From Flavobacterium sp. (GTDB lineage Bacteria > Bacteroidota > Bacteroidia > Flavobacteriales > Flavobacteriaceae), in assembly GCA_012837155.1 (NCBI GenBank), contig CP051546.1:1467075-1531074 (forward strand): a stretch of DNA of 64,000 nt. The letters run 5' to 3'. The notes under the pieces were generated by a model. The model searched no databases. It was not told the origin of the DNA and saw nothing but the letters and a program-made list of their open reading frames with translations. Position numbers and translations under genes: made by a program. Shown piece after piece: positions 1 through 8,417 of this stretch; position 1 is the stretch's first letter, and every line of letters begins with the position of its first letter.

Positions 1-1
1 G

Positions 2-124
2 GCAAGTCACACCATTGCTGATATTGACGAAACATTGGTTGCTTTTGAAGCGATACGCGAAAAGTTAGAAAACGGAACGTACAAAGAAATTGCTAGTAAA
101 ACAAAAGTTGATTTAGATGCTTAG
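2..124 (+). CDS. C-terminal tail of a PLP-dependent enzyme, probably alpha-oxoamine synthase / serine palmitoyltransferase-like (partial)
   Basis: Forty codons run open from the left edge to TAG. The tail (SHTIADIDETLVAFEAIREK and following) matches the way alpha-oxoamine synthases and related fold-type I PLP enzymes end, with a final helix that closes the small domain. In several Bacteroidota a serine palmitoyltransferase-like enzyme sits next to a GNAT-like protein of about 370 residues, as here, which favours that reading. The catalytic lysine and PLP-binding region lie outside the window, so glycine C-acetyltransferase or another class II/III aminotransferase remains possible. A strong hairpin terminator follows. 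Confidence 0.4.
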   Translation, partial: ASHTIADIDETLVAFEAIREKLENGTYKEIASKTKVDLDA

Positions 125-146
125 CCTAAGATGAGGTCAGTTTATA

Positions 147-178
147 AAAAATCCATTCGGTTTTGCGAATGGATTTTT
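147..178. terminator. Bidirectional rho-independent terminator
   Basis: A 13-bp perfect stem (AAAAATCCATTCG at 147-159, partner at 166-178) with a 6-nt loop, an A run before it and a T run after it. It separates the convergent PLP-enzyme tail and the GNAT-like gene and can stop transcription from both sides. Confidence 0.8.
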
Positions 179-221
179 TTTTGGTTTAGATTCTGCAAAT
201 AGCGAATACAGATTGCTTTCG

Positions 222-1340
222 TTAAAGGTTTTTTATATAAGTGCATCTTCGTTTGTGCACTACCGGAAAAAAATGTTTCCATAAGTTATGAATGGCAACA
301 TTGTCAGCCAGTTCAGGGGTTCTAAAACAATTTACAACTCCTTTTTCCTTGAAGGTAAGATAATATTCATTGAAAATTATGGCTGTTACCGCCTTGTTTT
401 GGTAATCTGGATGCACCCCGATGAGGTAAAAAATCATATCTTTAGCTTGTTTTCTGGCTTTGATTAAGTGCAAAAATCCAAAAGGAAATAATTTGCCTTT
501 TGATTTTTGTAAAGCTTCAGAAAAGGACGGCATTACAATACTAAAAGCAACAAGATTATGGTCTTTGTCTTCGATAAATTTTATAAATTCAGGATTGATA
601 AAACGGATGTATTTTTTTTTGAAATATTCTTTTTGAACGTCTGAAATCGCTACGAACGACGATAAGGAAGCATAGGAGGCGTTGAACAAATCAAACATTT
701 TATCTACATGCGGCATGACCTCTTTGGTATTTTTGAAATTAAGCGGTGTTAGCTGGTAGCGTTTTTTTACCAGATCATTCGCTTTTTCGAAAAATTCAGG
801 TTTTACATTCTCGAAAGGAAATTTGCTTTCTAGGTATTCTTTTTCTTTGGCAAAGCCCAATTGCTCAAAATGATTGGCATAATAGGGATGATTATACCAA
901 GTAATCATCGTGCCAATTTCCTCAAAACCTTCGGTAAGAACGCCTACTTTGTCTAAATTTGAAAAACCCATGGGACCTTCGACATGTTCTAAATTGTTTT
1001 TCAAACCCAATTCATATACTTTTTCTAGCAATGCTTTTGTCACTTCGATATTGTCAATGGCGTCAAACCAACCAAAACGGACTTTCCTTTTTTGTTGGTC
1101 ATTGACTTCACTCCAATTAATGATAGCTGCTATTCTTCCAACAATTTTATCGTCTTTATAGGCTAAATAAAAATAAGCTTCCGCATTTTCGAAAGCAGGA
1201 TTTTTGGTTTTGTCAAACGAGTCTACTTCGTCAGCAATGATGGGAGGAACCCAATAGGGATTGTTTTTATATAGCGAAAAAGGGAATTTGACAAACGCAG
1301 TCATTTCCTTTTTTGTAACGGCTTCTTTTATGGTAATCAT
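222..1340 (-). CDS. GNAT-like acyltransferase family protein (often mislabelled GTP cyclohydrolase)
   Basis: A 372-residue soluble protein with no signal peptide. The first half has a GNAT-like pattern: YFYLAYKDDKIVGRIAAI (about residues 55-72) resembles beta strands 2-4, and MIFYLIGVHPDYQNKAVTAI (about 300-319) resembles the acetyl-CoA strand/loop with V.P.YQ.K. The family is conserved in Bacteroidota and commonly lies beside a serine palmitoyltransferase-like gene, so a role in sphingolipid or other acyl metabolism is a reasonable guess but not shown. The start is ATG at 1340, before which lies an AT-rich 100-bp gap with the terminator of the upstream gene. The frame is intact. Confidence 0.65.
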   Translation of the reverse strand: MITIKEAVTKKEMTAFVKFPFSLYKNNPYWVPPIIADEVDSFDKTKNPAFENAEAYFYLAYKDDKIVGRIAAIINWSEVNDQQKRKVRFGWFDAIDNIEVTKALLEKVYELGLKNNLEHVEGPMGFSNLDKVGVLTEGFEEIGTMITWYNHPYYANHFEQLGFAKEKEYLESKFPFENVKPEFFEKANDLVKKRYQLTPLNFKNTKEVMPHVDKMFDLFNASYASLSSFVAISDVQKEYFKKKYIRFINPEFIKFIEDKDHNLVAFSIVMPSFSEALQKSKGKLFPFGFLHLIKARKQAKDMIFYLIGVHPDYQNKAVTAIIFNEYYLTFKEKGVVNCFRTPELADNVAIHNLWKHFFPVVHKRRCTYIKNL

Positions 1341-1387
1341 TTATATTTTTTTATCAGCTACGAATATAGCTAACTTTATGGCATAAA

Positions 1388-1411
1388 AAAAGCCCAAATG
1401 AATGGGCTTTT
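1388..1411 (-). terminator. Rho-independent terminator
   Basis: Stem AAAAGCCCA / TGGGCTTTT (1388-1396 with 1403-1411) and a 6-nt loop. Read on the minus strand it is followed by seven T, so it ends the lipoprotein gene that stops at 1455. Confidence 0.75.
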
Positions 1412-1454
1412 AAGTTATTTTTAATGAAAGTGTTTTTGTTTTTTAGCAATAGAA

Positions 1455-2438
1455 TTATTTAAAACCAACAACTGCAAATTTTGCTTGAGTGATATTGTGA
1501 ATTAAAATCCCATTGTCATATACTTGGAGATTGAATTCGCCTTTGGTTACTTTTTGTCCGTTTATCGTTTGATGGTCTAGGATGGTGTAACTGCCTGATG
1601 TTTGGTATTTTTTCCAGTCAACTTCTCTAATCCATAATAGTTGTGTTGCTCTAAAGATGCCAATATATTGCTCAAAATCAATTCTATTTTCGATACTATT
1701 TTGGTCAAAGTTATAAGTGTCTTTTTCTAGATTCCATAAATCTACTTTTGATTTGAAAATGGTTCTAAAGCCATTATCAGAATAAAAAAGATATTGATAA
1801 GGATTTCTGAGTAGACTAGGGTCATGTGTTGCATTGGCTCTAGTGCCAATAAAGGTTAGATTAGGAGTTTTAAATTGTGCTGTAGGTATAAAAGTTTTAC
1901 ATTCGTAATCCGTAAGGTCTGTAATAGTTACCACTCCCTGAATGTGAATTCTAGGAGAAATTTTATCGGTATCATAAAAATCACCTCGAACCATAATTAA
2001 TTCTCCACTATATTCAAAATGCACGTAGTTTGTAGCTTCGTCGTATTTGAAATTTGTAATTTTCATTAATGCAACAGGGTTAAAATCTGCTGTTTCAAAC
2101 CTATTGTTACCTCCTCTGAGAGTGTAGTCTACAAATGTCGCTTTATGTAATGCTCCGTTTTTTAGTATATCGAAATCAATAGCAAAATGACCATCAGGCT
2201 TATCATAACTATATGCTATTGAAAGTCTTTCGCAATCTTCAGATGCGGCGACAGATTTATTGACCCCTTTGTAATTTTTATCTCCTAGTTGAATTGTAAA
2301 CAACCGATCTGTTGCAGGTTCAACAACATCATCGTTGCAGGAACATATAAAAAATGCTGCAAATAATATAACTGTTTTTAAAAGACCCCTCGCAAGGCTA
2401 ACGCTTTGAGAGGGGGTTAATTTGTTTTTCTTTACCAT
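1455..2438 (-). CDS. Putative lipoprotein, unknown function
   Basis: A 327-residue protein with an N-terminal hydrophobic stretch ending in a lipobox-like FICSC followed by NDD; an acidic residue after Cys often goes with surface export in Flavobacteriia. The rest is a beta-rich soluble domain with no motif I recognise. The region before the hydrophobic core (TPSQSVSLARGLLKT) is encoded by a GC-rich palindrome (2385-2418) that looks like an inserted repeat. The ATG overlaps the stop of a 38-codon ORF upstream and lies in line with the T9SS-exported protein gene, suggesting a small operon of exported proteins. If the palindrome is a recent insert, the signal peptide may have been lengthened by it. 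Confidence 0.6.
   Translation of the reverse strand: MVKKNKLTPSQSVSLARGLLKTVILFAAFFICSCNDDVVEPATDRLFTIQLGDKNYKGVNKSVAASEDCERLSIAYSYDKPDGHFAIDFDILKNGALHKATFVDYTLRGGNNRFETADFNPVALMKITNFKYDEATNYVHFEYSGELIMVRGDFYDTDKISPRIHIQGVVTITDLTDYECKTFIPTAQFKTPNLTFIGTRANATHDPSLLRNPYQYLFYSDNGFRTIFKSKVDLWNLEKDTYNFDQNSIENRIDFEQYIGIFRATQLLWIREVDWKKYQTSGSYTILDHQTINGQKVTKGEFNLQVYDNGILIHNITQAKFAVVGFK
2385..2418. repeat. GC-rich palindromic element inside a coding sequence
   Basis: Imperfect stem-loop: CCCCTCGCAAG (2386-2396) pairs with CTTTGAGAGGGG (2404-2415) around a 7-nt loop, with one mismatch and one bulge. Its GC content contrasts with the AT-rich surroundings. It lies in frame within the N-terminal segment of the lipoprotein gene, so it is translated into the residues just before the hydrophobic core. 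Confidence 0.6.
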
Positions 2439-2548
2439 TGTACACGTATTGGCATTACACTAAACTCAACACGTCCAGTTGTGTAGGTTCGAGGGGCTAT
2501 TTGTCCAGTTAATGGAATTTTTAGACTGATTTTAGTTAGTTGTTGCAT
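2432..2548 (-). CDS. Small ORF, 38 codons, possible coupled gene or remnant
   Basis: The ORF starts with ATG (MQQLTKISLKIPLTGQ) and ends RVQW-stop; its TAA overlaps the ATG of the lipoprotein gene, a layout typical of translational coupling. It starts 13 bp after the stop of the T9SS-exported protein gene. The peptide is basic and beta-prone, with no signal peptide or membrane segment. It could be a real small protein or the tail of a lost longer gene. I do not recognise a family. Confidence 0.3.
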   Translation of the reverse strand: MQQLTKISLKIPLTGQIAPRTYTTGRVEFSVMPIRVQW

Positions 2549-2561
2549 TTTTTTATTTTCC

Positions 2562-4141
2562 TTACTCTACAATGATTCTATGATTTTCGGTTTGGTTATC
2601 TAAAAGTATTTTGAGAATATAAATGCCTTTTGGCAAGCCTTGAACACTAAAAGTAGTATCGTTATTGATGGTTTCAATATTTTTCACAACAGTTCCATTT
2701 GCGTTTATGAGTTGTCCTTGATGCGTTTGATTTGTTTTTTTATCCGAAGTATTCAGCACAATATTTACAATATCTTTGGATGGATTCGGATAGACTGTAA
2801 ATGCATTTTGTTCCTGTTCATCTATTACTTTTGTTTTGTTTTTACTTGCTAATTTTTGAATTCCACCACCACTTCCGATAAAAGTTCTGGTTACGCTAGT
2901 AGTTCCGCAACTACTTATTGCTGTCGCTCTCACTTGTGTTTTACAAGTGCTACTAGAATAAAGTAATCTTGCAGTTTTACCCGAACCAGACAAAGTGCTG
3001 CAATTAGAAGGAATCGAGCTAACAATTTCCCAAATTACACTTGTAATATTTTGGGCATTTATGTCACTTAATTCTGTTCCGCCTCCATTTACGGAGCTTA
3101 ATCCTTGTAAAATCAAATCCATTCTGCCACCGCCTGTATTTTGTATTGCAATGTCAAATTTTGGCTTACCTACCCCTATTAGTTTTGTGATTGTTGTTTT
3201 TTGACCGCAGCCATTTGTGATTTCTGCATTTAAATAACAGGAGCCTTCCAATAAGGAAGTGAGCGTAACTTGCGAATTTGACGCACCACTAACGGACGCT
3301 ATTGCAGGGTTGGAGCTACTCCAAGAAACGGTACTATTGGGTTCGGGGTTGCTTATTGTGAAGGTTGAAGCTGTTTGGGTATTACAAAACAGATTAGTTC
3401 CAGCAATTGTTGCAGTAGTTGTAAATGGGGCAATGTTTACAGTACAGGTTTTGGTTGGTTGTAAAACCCCATCTATAACTGGAAATACCGATACGCTCGA
3501 AACTAATGAAGTTGCCGAATTAGGGGTTAACGTAATAGAATTTGTAGTACTTGAAACCATTGACCAACCGTTATACCCCCATTGATAAGTTACTACTGCA
3601 CCGCTAGGGATATTGGCTGGAGTAACGGTAAAAGTTCTTGCACTTGTGTCGCCACAAGCAAGACTTAAACTTGCTGGTGTGAATGAGAAACTGGGTGGAA
3701 GAGTTTTCTTTATAGGATATTCACAACTTCTAGATTTCGCACCTGAATCAGTTATAAATTCAAGAACAATACTACTTCCTATTGTTTGAATTTCACTTTC
3801 AGAAAGGCTACATTGAATTGTTGAAATGAACTCTGTATTATTTTTTGTCCAACTTCCAGATTGTACTTTTACATTTCTTTTTCTGAACCATAAGAGAAGC
3901 TATCATATTTTAGCAAAATTTTTAAGTCTGAAATTCCAATTGCTTGATTAGATGGTTTTGTAAGTTTAAAATAGAAACTTAGATTATTATTTGAGTTTGT
4001 TCCTAAATCAATTAACCCACAATTATTGATGACAGTTTGGCTGTTTAGTGTAACATCGGTTATCTTTGTCTCTACTTGTGCGTAAATTCCGTAAATGTTT
4101 AGTGTCGTAAAAAGAACTAAAGTGTATATTTTGTTTTTCAT
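2562..4141 (-). CDS. T9SS type A sorting-domain protein (frameshifted)
   Basis: Exported protein of about 526 residues. The N-terminus (MKNKIYTLVLFTTLNIYGIYAQ) is broken just after the signal-peptide core by cleavage at AQ. The middle has repeated Ig/PKD-like beta stretches (TVSWSSSNPAIASVSGASN; CYLNAEITNGCGQ). The last 75 residues are a type A T9SS sorting domain: FTVYPNPSKDIVNI, then NGTVVKNI, LPKGIYILKI and a basic C-terminus, which directs secretion across the outer membrane and attachment to the surface. The frame breaks at about 3880-3886, in an A-rich stretch reading CAGAAAAAGAAATG on the minus strand; codons 5' and 3' of it join as GSEK/RNVKVQSG without further stops. Likely a one-base sequence error. 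Function unknown; adhesin or polymer-binding is a guess. Confidence 0.75.
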
Positions 4142-4169
4142 TATTGTTTTTTTTATGTGTGTTAGGGTT

Positions 4170-4712
4170 TTATTTCTCTAGATTTATTTGTAAGCCTAAA
4201 CCAATTTGAAAACGATTAGATGAATAAGAATCAGAACTATAAAAAGTATGTTCATATTTAGCTAACAATTCAAGACCTACACTACTATTGAAATAGATTA
4301 CGGGACCTGCTTTAAATCCATAGCTGGTATTAAAATCAGGTTGATTAAAATCTTTTCCATAATAATAATTAGCTTCAATAAGTACGTTAATTATCTTTTC
4401 AGGTTTTAAAAAGTAATAACGAACAAATGGACCAACTCCAAAACCAGAATTTGAAGAGCTATTCCCTTTGGTTTTGGAATAATTAAGACTTGTACTCAAT
4501 CCAGTTGAGAAATTATCATAGATAAAATAGCCAATATTTGGCTGTATAACTACTTGTGTACTACTTTGGGTTTCATTTCCATTACTATCTTTTGAATTTG
4601 TATTATCAAAAAAAGCATTCCCTCCAACCATCCAATTTCCTTTGGTAATTTGAGCATTTGTAATTCCGCTAAATAATAGCGTTGCGATAAGAAATAATTT
4701 AATTGTTTTCAT
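4170..4712 (-). CDS. Outer-membrane beta-barrel protein, small porin-like
   Basis: A 180-residue protein with a cleavable signal peptide (MKTIKLFLIATLLFSGITNA, cut before QIT). The mature part alternates polar and hydrophobic residues with aromatic girdles (PNIGYFIYDNFSTGLSTSL; FVRYYFLKPEKIINVLIEAN; LELLAKYEHTFY) and suits an 8-stranded OmpA/OprF-like barrel. It is a tandem paralogue of the gene at 4800-6316, and the first 70 bp of both genes are almost identical. It also retains the uninterrupted TAATTTAA octamer (4695-4702) into which the IS jumped in its sister gene. Confidence 0.65.
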   Translation of the reverse strand: MKTIKLFLIATLLFSGITNAQITKGNWMVGGNAFFDNTNSKDSNGNETQSSTQVVIQPNIGYFIYDNFSTGLSTSLNYSKTKGNSSSNSGFGVGPFVRYYFLKPEKIINVLIEANYYYGKDFNQPDFNTSYGFKAGPVIYFNSSVGLELLAKYEHTFYSSDSYSSNRFQIGLGLQINLEK

Positions 4713-5344
4713 AAATGTAATTGGTTTAAAAATTGTTAAATAATGATAATTGTTTTTCTTTTGGTGGGCTGTTGTCTTGCAAAAACATTTTTTTTTGTTT
4801 TAAAAGATTTTTATTTTTTCTAAATGTATTTGAAAACCAATTCCTATTGTGAAATCATTATAATTAGTCGAATCGGCATGAGTAGAATTATAGTTTGCAG
4901 TTAATTCTAAAACCACACTACTATTAAAATATATCGCAGGTCCAGCTTTTATTGTATAACCTGTGCTATAATTGGATTTTTGACCTTCGCTTTTGTTTGT
5001 ATTGAAACCGTAGTTTGCTTCTGCAAAAACATTGATTAGTTTTTCAGGTTCAAGAAAATAATATCTGGCAAATGGTCGAGCTCCATAGCCAAAATTGGAA
5101 GTGTTACCATTCGGTTTGTTATATCCTAAATTTAATTGTAATCCCCCAGCTAATTTATCGATAAAAAAATAGCCAATATTTGGACTCACCCTTATTGTCG
5201 TTCCACTTGCTAATTTATTGCCATTATCATCTTTTATATTAGTTGATATAAGATAGCCTGTTCCCCCAATCATCCAATTTCCTTTGGTAATTTGAGCATT
5301 TGTAATTCCGCTAAATAATAGTGTTGCGATAAGAAATAATTTAA

Positions 5345-6298
5345 TAGGTATAGGCGTTTAAGCCACACTTGATTTTGTTGATATTTTATCGTTTTTGACC
5401 ATTCTTTTGACCAACACATTGAATATTGTATCCATATTTGACCTTCTATTGTATCTAAAATGATATTCATTCAGATAATCTTGTATATGTTCTTTACTAC
5501 AATGATGATGTATTCCTCTGAGCCAACCTTTGATGTTCATTATATGAATATGTAACTCTTTAAAGTTTTTCCCATCATTAGAATCTAGTTGTTTTAGATT
5601 CGGAAACTCTTTTTTTAGTGGACTATATCCCCTCCATTTATCTGTAATTATAGTTGCTTCTTTTGCAATATATTTTCTCAGAAAAGCACCTAATTCATTT
5701 GCAGAAGAATGCTCAATAACTTCAGCATAAGCTCTACCAACTCCATCATCTAAAACTTCAACAGCTAGAACAATAAGCTTTTTTAATCCTTTACTTCTGC
5801 CTCTTTTATCTTCTTCTGGACCACCAACCATAAACTCGTCAACGTGAATTGTCCCTGTTAATGGGTAATTAAGACTACTTTTCATAGCTTGTTGTATCTT
5901 TAATTTAAAAGACCAACATGTTTTTTGTCGAAGTTCAAACTCGGAACTCAACTCCAAAGAAGACATTCCTTTTTTCTTTGTACTTATTTTAAAGACGATA
6001 TGAAACGCAATCAATATTGAAAATTTTAGTTTTTCCAACATAGTCCCTGTTGTTGGACTTTCATCATATCTACATTTAGTACATCTTCTATTATATGGAT
6101 TTTTACCGTTACAAAATTTATCGTTTTGACATCTTTTACAAACAAAACCATTTTCCCATTTTATTTGAGAAAGATAATCTAAACAATCATTATCGTCTTT
6201 AAATCGTTGATTAAATTTTATCGAATTCACACCTCTGAAAATATTTGAATCTGCCATTTGGCAAAAATAATCTATTGCGACCTAAACGCCTATAGCTA
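5345..6298 (-). mobile_element. IS1595-family insertion sequence, copy 1 (954 bp)
   Basis: Ends are TAGGTATAGGCGTTTA and its inverted partner (right end TAAACGCCTATAGCTA, with one base different from copy 2, where it is CCTATACCTA). Flanked by 8-bp direct repeats TAATTTAA at 5337-5344 and 6299-6306, as expected for IS1595-type elements. Carries one transposase gene on the minus strand. It is identical in length and nearly in sequence to the element at 25261-26214. It splits a beta-barrel gene. Confidence 0.9.
5358..6257 (-). CDS. IS1595-family transposase (ISXO2-like), copy 1
   Basis: A 299-residue transposase. N-terminal zinc ribbon with CKRC (about residue 40) and CTKC (about 59), followed by the catalytic DDE/DDN-type domain: HVDEFMVGG (about 139), TDKWRGY (about 200) and a C-terminal HFRYNRR after a helix. 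This order is characteristic of the ISXO2/IS1595 family. Differs from copy 2 at three residues I can see (L/S in the helix before the catalytic core, A/S in YIAKEA, R/G in KWRGY). The frame is intact and probably active. Confidence 0.9.
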   Translation of the reverse strand: MADSNIFRGVNSIKFNQRFKDDNDCLDYLSQIKWENGFVCKRCQNDKFCNGKNPYNRRCTKCRYDESPTTGTMLEKLKFSILIAFHIVFKISTKKKGMSSLELSSEFELRQKTCWSFKLKIQQAMKSSLNYPLTGTIHVDEFMVGGPEEDKRGRSKGLKKLIVLAVEVLDDGVGRAYAEVIEHSSANELGAFLRKYIAKEATIITDKWRGYSPLKKEFPNLKQLDSNDGKNFKELHIHIMNIKGWLRGIHHHCSKEHIQDYLNEYHFRYNRRSNMDTIFNVLVKRMVKNDKISTKSSVA

Positions 6299-6349
6299 TA
6301 ATTTAATTGTTTTCATAATTGTTCATAATTGGTTTAAATTTATTATTGT

Positions 6350-6832
6350 TTAAAAACAAGTTGCTGCAGAAAAAGCTCCTAATGGTAGTTCTGGTACGAA
6401 AATGGTTAATAAAGGAAGTTTTTGTTCTATTTCTGTTAATTCTGTTTCACTATTAAAAAAAGGTAAAAGGGCTTCTCTTAATGTTAGTGCATGAGCAGAT
6501 TTTTGAAGCAGATTTTTAGAAGTTTTGTTGCTGCTTTTTTCTAAATAGTCAGAAGGAGTTAAGCTTTTATTTTTAACTAGTGCGTAAAGCACGTCATAAT
6601 CCTTGTCAAACTGTTTTAGTGCTTCTTCTTTAACTAATCTTCTCAAATCTTTGTTTGCAATTAATGCATTCGAAAAGGCTTCTGCAAATTTCAATTTTAA
6701 TTTACCATTTTCATTGAAATTTATGGATTCAAATGGAATTTCTGGCTTGTTTGCGGAGGAATTGGAGGTTTGAGAAACTAAATTTTCGTTTTGGCAGCTG
6801 GTTATCAATAAACCTAAGCTTAAAAAGAGCAT
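6350..6832 (-). CDS. Small putative lipoprotein
   Basis: With the ATG at 6832 the protein has 160 residues and a short lipoprotein signal: MLFLSLGLLITSC with lipobox ITSC, then QNENLVSQ. The mature part is helical and charged (FAEAFSNALIANKDLRRLVK; LREALLPFFNSETELTEIEQ) and resembles the N-terminal region of secreted Bacteroidota lipoproteins of unknown function. A longer ORF goes up to ATG 6970, but that would place 46 polar residues, encoded partly by a pentanucleotide repeat, before the signal, so I prefer 6832; a start codon within the WNKLFRKT stretch is missing, which leaves the basic n-region short. The product ends abruptly (SAATCF). Confidence 0.5.
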   Translation of the reverse strand: MLFLSLGLLITSCQNENLVSQTSNSSANKPEIPFESINFNENGKLKLKFAEAFSNALIANKDLRRLVKEEALKQFDKDYDVLYALVKNKSLTPSDYLEKSSNKTSKNLLQKSAHALTLREALLPFFNSETELTEIEQKLPLLTIFVPELPLGAFSAATCF

Positions 6833-6869
6833 GGTTTTTCTAAATAATTTATTCCATTCGAATAAATTG

Positions 6870-6899
6870 TTTTGTTTTGTTTTGTTTTGTTTTGTTTTG
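6870..6899. repeat. Pentanucleotide tandem repeat (TTTTG)6
   Basis: Six perfect TTTTG copies with partial copies on either side, 38-67 bp upstream of the preferred start of the lipoprotein gene (CAAAA on its coding strand). A 5-bp unit changes frame or promoter spacing when its copy number changes. Confidence 0.85.
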
Positions 6900-7042
6900 T
6901 CATTTTTTTTAAAATTAAGGTTAAATAAATTTGGGTTATTATTCTTACGCAAAGAAATGCATAAAAGCAATAAAAAGAAATAAATTTGCCGTTAATTTTA
7001 TGTTAAAAATGAGTTAAAACTTTCATTTTTGTAATCGTGAGA

Positions 7043-7978
7043 TTATCCTCTTTTTGTTTTTTTGGCTCTTCTTTTGGCTTTTTTATTCGAATTTCCATCG
7101 TCAATACTCATCCTTACTTCCTTGTAATTCGCATCATATCGCCAAGAAAAACCAATGCCTCCATAAACAATAGCTGGCGTGGTTTTTAGGCTGCTGCTTA
7201 TAGAGGCGTCAATTTGGATGTTGTCAGCAATTAAATAAGCGACTCCTCCGCGCACAATGGCATCACTATAAAAATCACTTTTGAAACCTTGGTTTTCTAG
7301 GAAACCAGACCAGTTTCGGTTAAATCCTTTGGTTAGTGTAATTCCATAGCCATAGCTTGGATAATCGGTTCCAATATAATCAGCGATGATATTGGTCACA
7401 AAAACCCAACTTCCATCGCCCAAATGGTTTTGTGCAATGGCTATGATTTTTGGCGAAATAGCGGCATTGGGCGAAAAATAATAGGGATTATTCGAAAAAG
7501 TAATATTGGCACCAGCAAACAGGGAAACAGCAGGAATTAATTGGTGCCAATTAAAGGAATGATTGGCTTTCCAACTGTAAACATTAATCTTTTTTTCATG
7601 GTTTTTGAAAGGGTCATAAATGAGGTATTTTGCACCCAAAACGGTTTGCTTAAAGGCTGATCTGTCGGGATTAATTAATGACGAATTAAATACTTCATAT
7701 TGATATTGAAGATCGGCAATCAACTCTAGTTTTTCTAGAAACAATCCCCATCTTAAAGTCATGTCAACCCCAAAGCCATTCGCATCATAATTTAAAAGAC
7801 TATGGTTTTCTTTGATGCCGTAAATGCCTGATTCGACCTGAATAACTGATTTTCCTACTGCAAAAGCCGACATTGTTTCGCCCGGTCTATTCGAATTAAT
7901 CTGGTCAGTATGTTGACCATAATGAATATTTGGAATAATAAAAGCAGCAGCAATAGCCAAGGTTTTAATTTTGAACAT
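7043..7978 (-). CDS. Outer-membrane protein, MetA-pathway/transporter-like family
   Basis: A 311-residue exported protein with signal peptide (MFKIKTLAIAAAFIIPNIHYGQ). It opens with INSNRPGETMSAFAVGKSVI, a hallmark of the Phenol_MetA_deg-like outer-membrane family (D/NRPG at the start, then a barrel), followed by repeated strands of 8-12 residues with aromatic ends. The extreme C-terminus is a lysine/arginine tail (NSNKKAKRRAKKTKRG) unusual for a barrel. Despite the family name, no aromatic degradation role is implied; it is a general barrel of unknown cargo. A TAnnTTTG box is located 35 bp before the ATG. Confidence 0.65.
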   Translation of the reverse strand: MFKIKTLAIAAAFIIPNIHYGQHTDQINSNRPGETMSAFAVGKSVIQVESGIYGIKENHSLLNYDANGFGVDMTLRWGLFLEKLELIADLQYQYEVFNSSLINPDRSAFKQTVLGAKYLIYDPFKNHEKKINVYSWKANHSFNWHQLIPAVSLFAGANITFSNNPYYFSPNAAISPKIIAIAQNHLGDGSWVFVTNIIADYIGTDYPSYGYGITLTKGFNRNWSGFLENQGFKSDFYSDAIVRGGVAYLIADNIQIDASISSSLKTTPAIVYGGIGFSWRYDANYKEVRMSIDDGNSNKKAKRRAKKTKRG

Positions 7979-8012
7979 ATTATTTTTTTTAGTTAAAAAG
8001 AATAACGCTTTC

Positions 8013-8020
8013 CAAATGTA
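8013..8020 (-). promoter_or_regulatory. Bacteroidota -7 promoter box TACATTTG
   Basis: TACATTTG on the minus strand fits the TAnnTTTG consensus; start of transcription would fall near 8006, 28 nt before the ATG of the outer-membrane protein gene. No clear -33 TTG is visible. Confidence 0.45.
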
Positions 8021-8100
8021 CTATATTTTATTATTTATTTAAGATTGATAATTTAATTTTGAACGATGGAATTGTTAATTTTGTCGAAAATTATTTGATT

Positions 8101-8382
8101 ATGCAAACAGCAGGGTTTAGCACCGTTTTAGATACGATATTTGTTATCATCGCTTTTTACTATATTTTTAAGTTTTTGGCTCGATTGTTTTTGCCATTAT
8201 TGGTTAAAAAAGTGGTGCAAAAAGCGGGAGAAAATTTCCAAAATCAACAGCAATATTCACAAGATAACTCTTGGAAGAAAACGCCGAATAATGACGAAAT
8301 AATTTATAATACCACCAATGCCAAAAATCCCCGCGAAACCAAAAAAGTGGGGGATTATGTTGACTATGAAGAAATAGATTAA
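8101..8382 (+). CDS. DUF4834 family small membrane protein
   Basis: A 93-residue protein beginning MQTAGFSTVLDTIFVI, with one membrane helix (about residues 7-30: TVLDTIFVIIAFYYIFKFLA) and a cytoplasmic tail ending in GDYVDYEEID, the typical C-terminus of DUF4834 proteins. A longer reading from TTG at 8059 exists, but family members begin with a short segment before the helix, so I use the ATG at 8101. It heads a tight plus-strand run with YfhO, GT4 and flippase genes, a conserved flavobacterial neighbourhood. Function unknown. Confidence 0.7.
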   Translation: MQTAGFSTVLDTIFVIIAFYYIFKFLARLFLPLLVKKVVQKAGENFQNQQQYSQDNSWKKTPNNDEIIYNTTNAKNPRETKKVGDYVDYEEID

Positions 8383-8417
8383 ATTTACCCAAAAACTAAA
8401 ACCCAACAACCCATTTG

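Larger units (their letters stand above)
4800..6316 (-). pseudogene. Outer-membrane beta-barrel paralogue split by an IS1595-type element
   Basis: Start codon and first codons (MKTIKL) lie at 6299-6316 and the rest at 4800-5344; joining across the 954-bp element and one target-duplication copy gives an uninterrupted 184-residue protein. It has the same signal peptide as its neighbour, then GGTGYLISTNIKDDNG, YARPF/ARYYFLEPEKLINVFAE and a closing FTIGIGFQIHLEK strand. The insertion lies within codons 6-8, before the signal peptide core, so the gene is probably silent unless the element provides a promoter and start. The 157-codon stretch from 5273 (ATG, inside the mature part) could at most yield a non-exported fragment. 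Confidence 0.75.

Noticed and set aside
3259..3585. A 108-codon plus-strand frame opposite the T9SS gene
   Set aside because: It is the complement of a clearly coding, exported protein with sorting domain. No start context or family resemblance.
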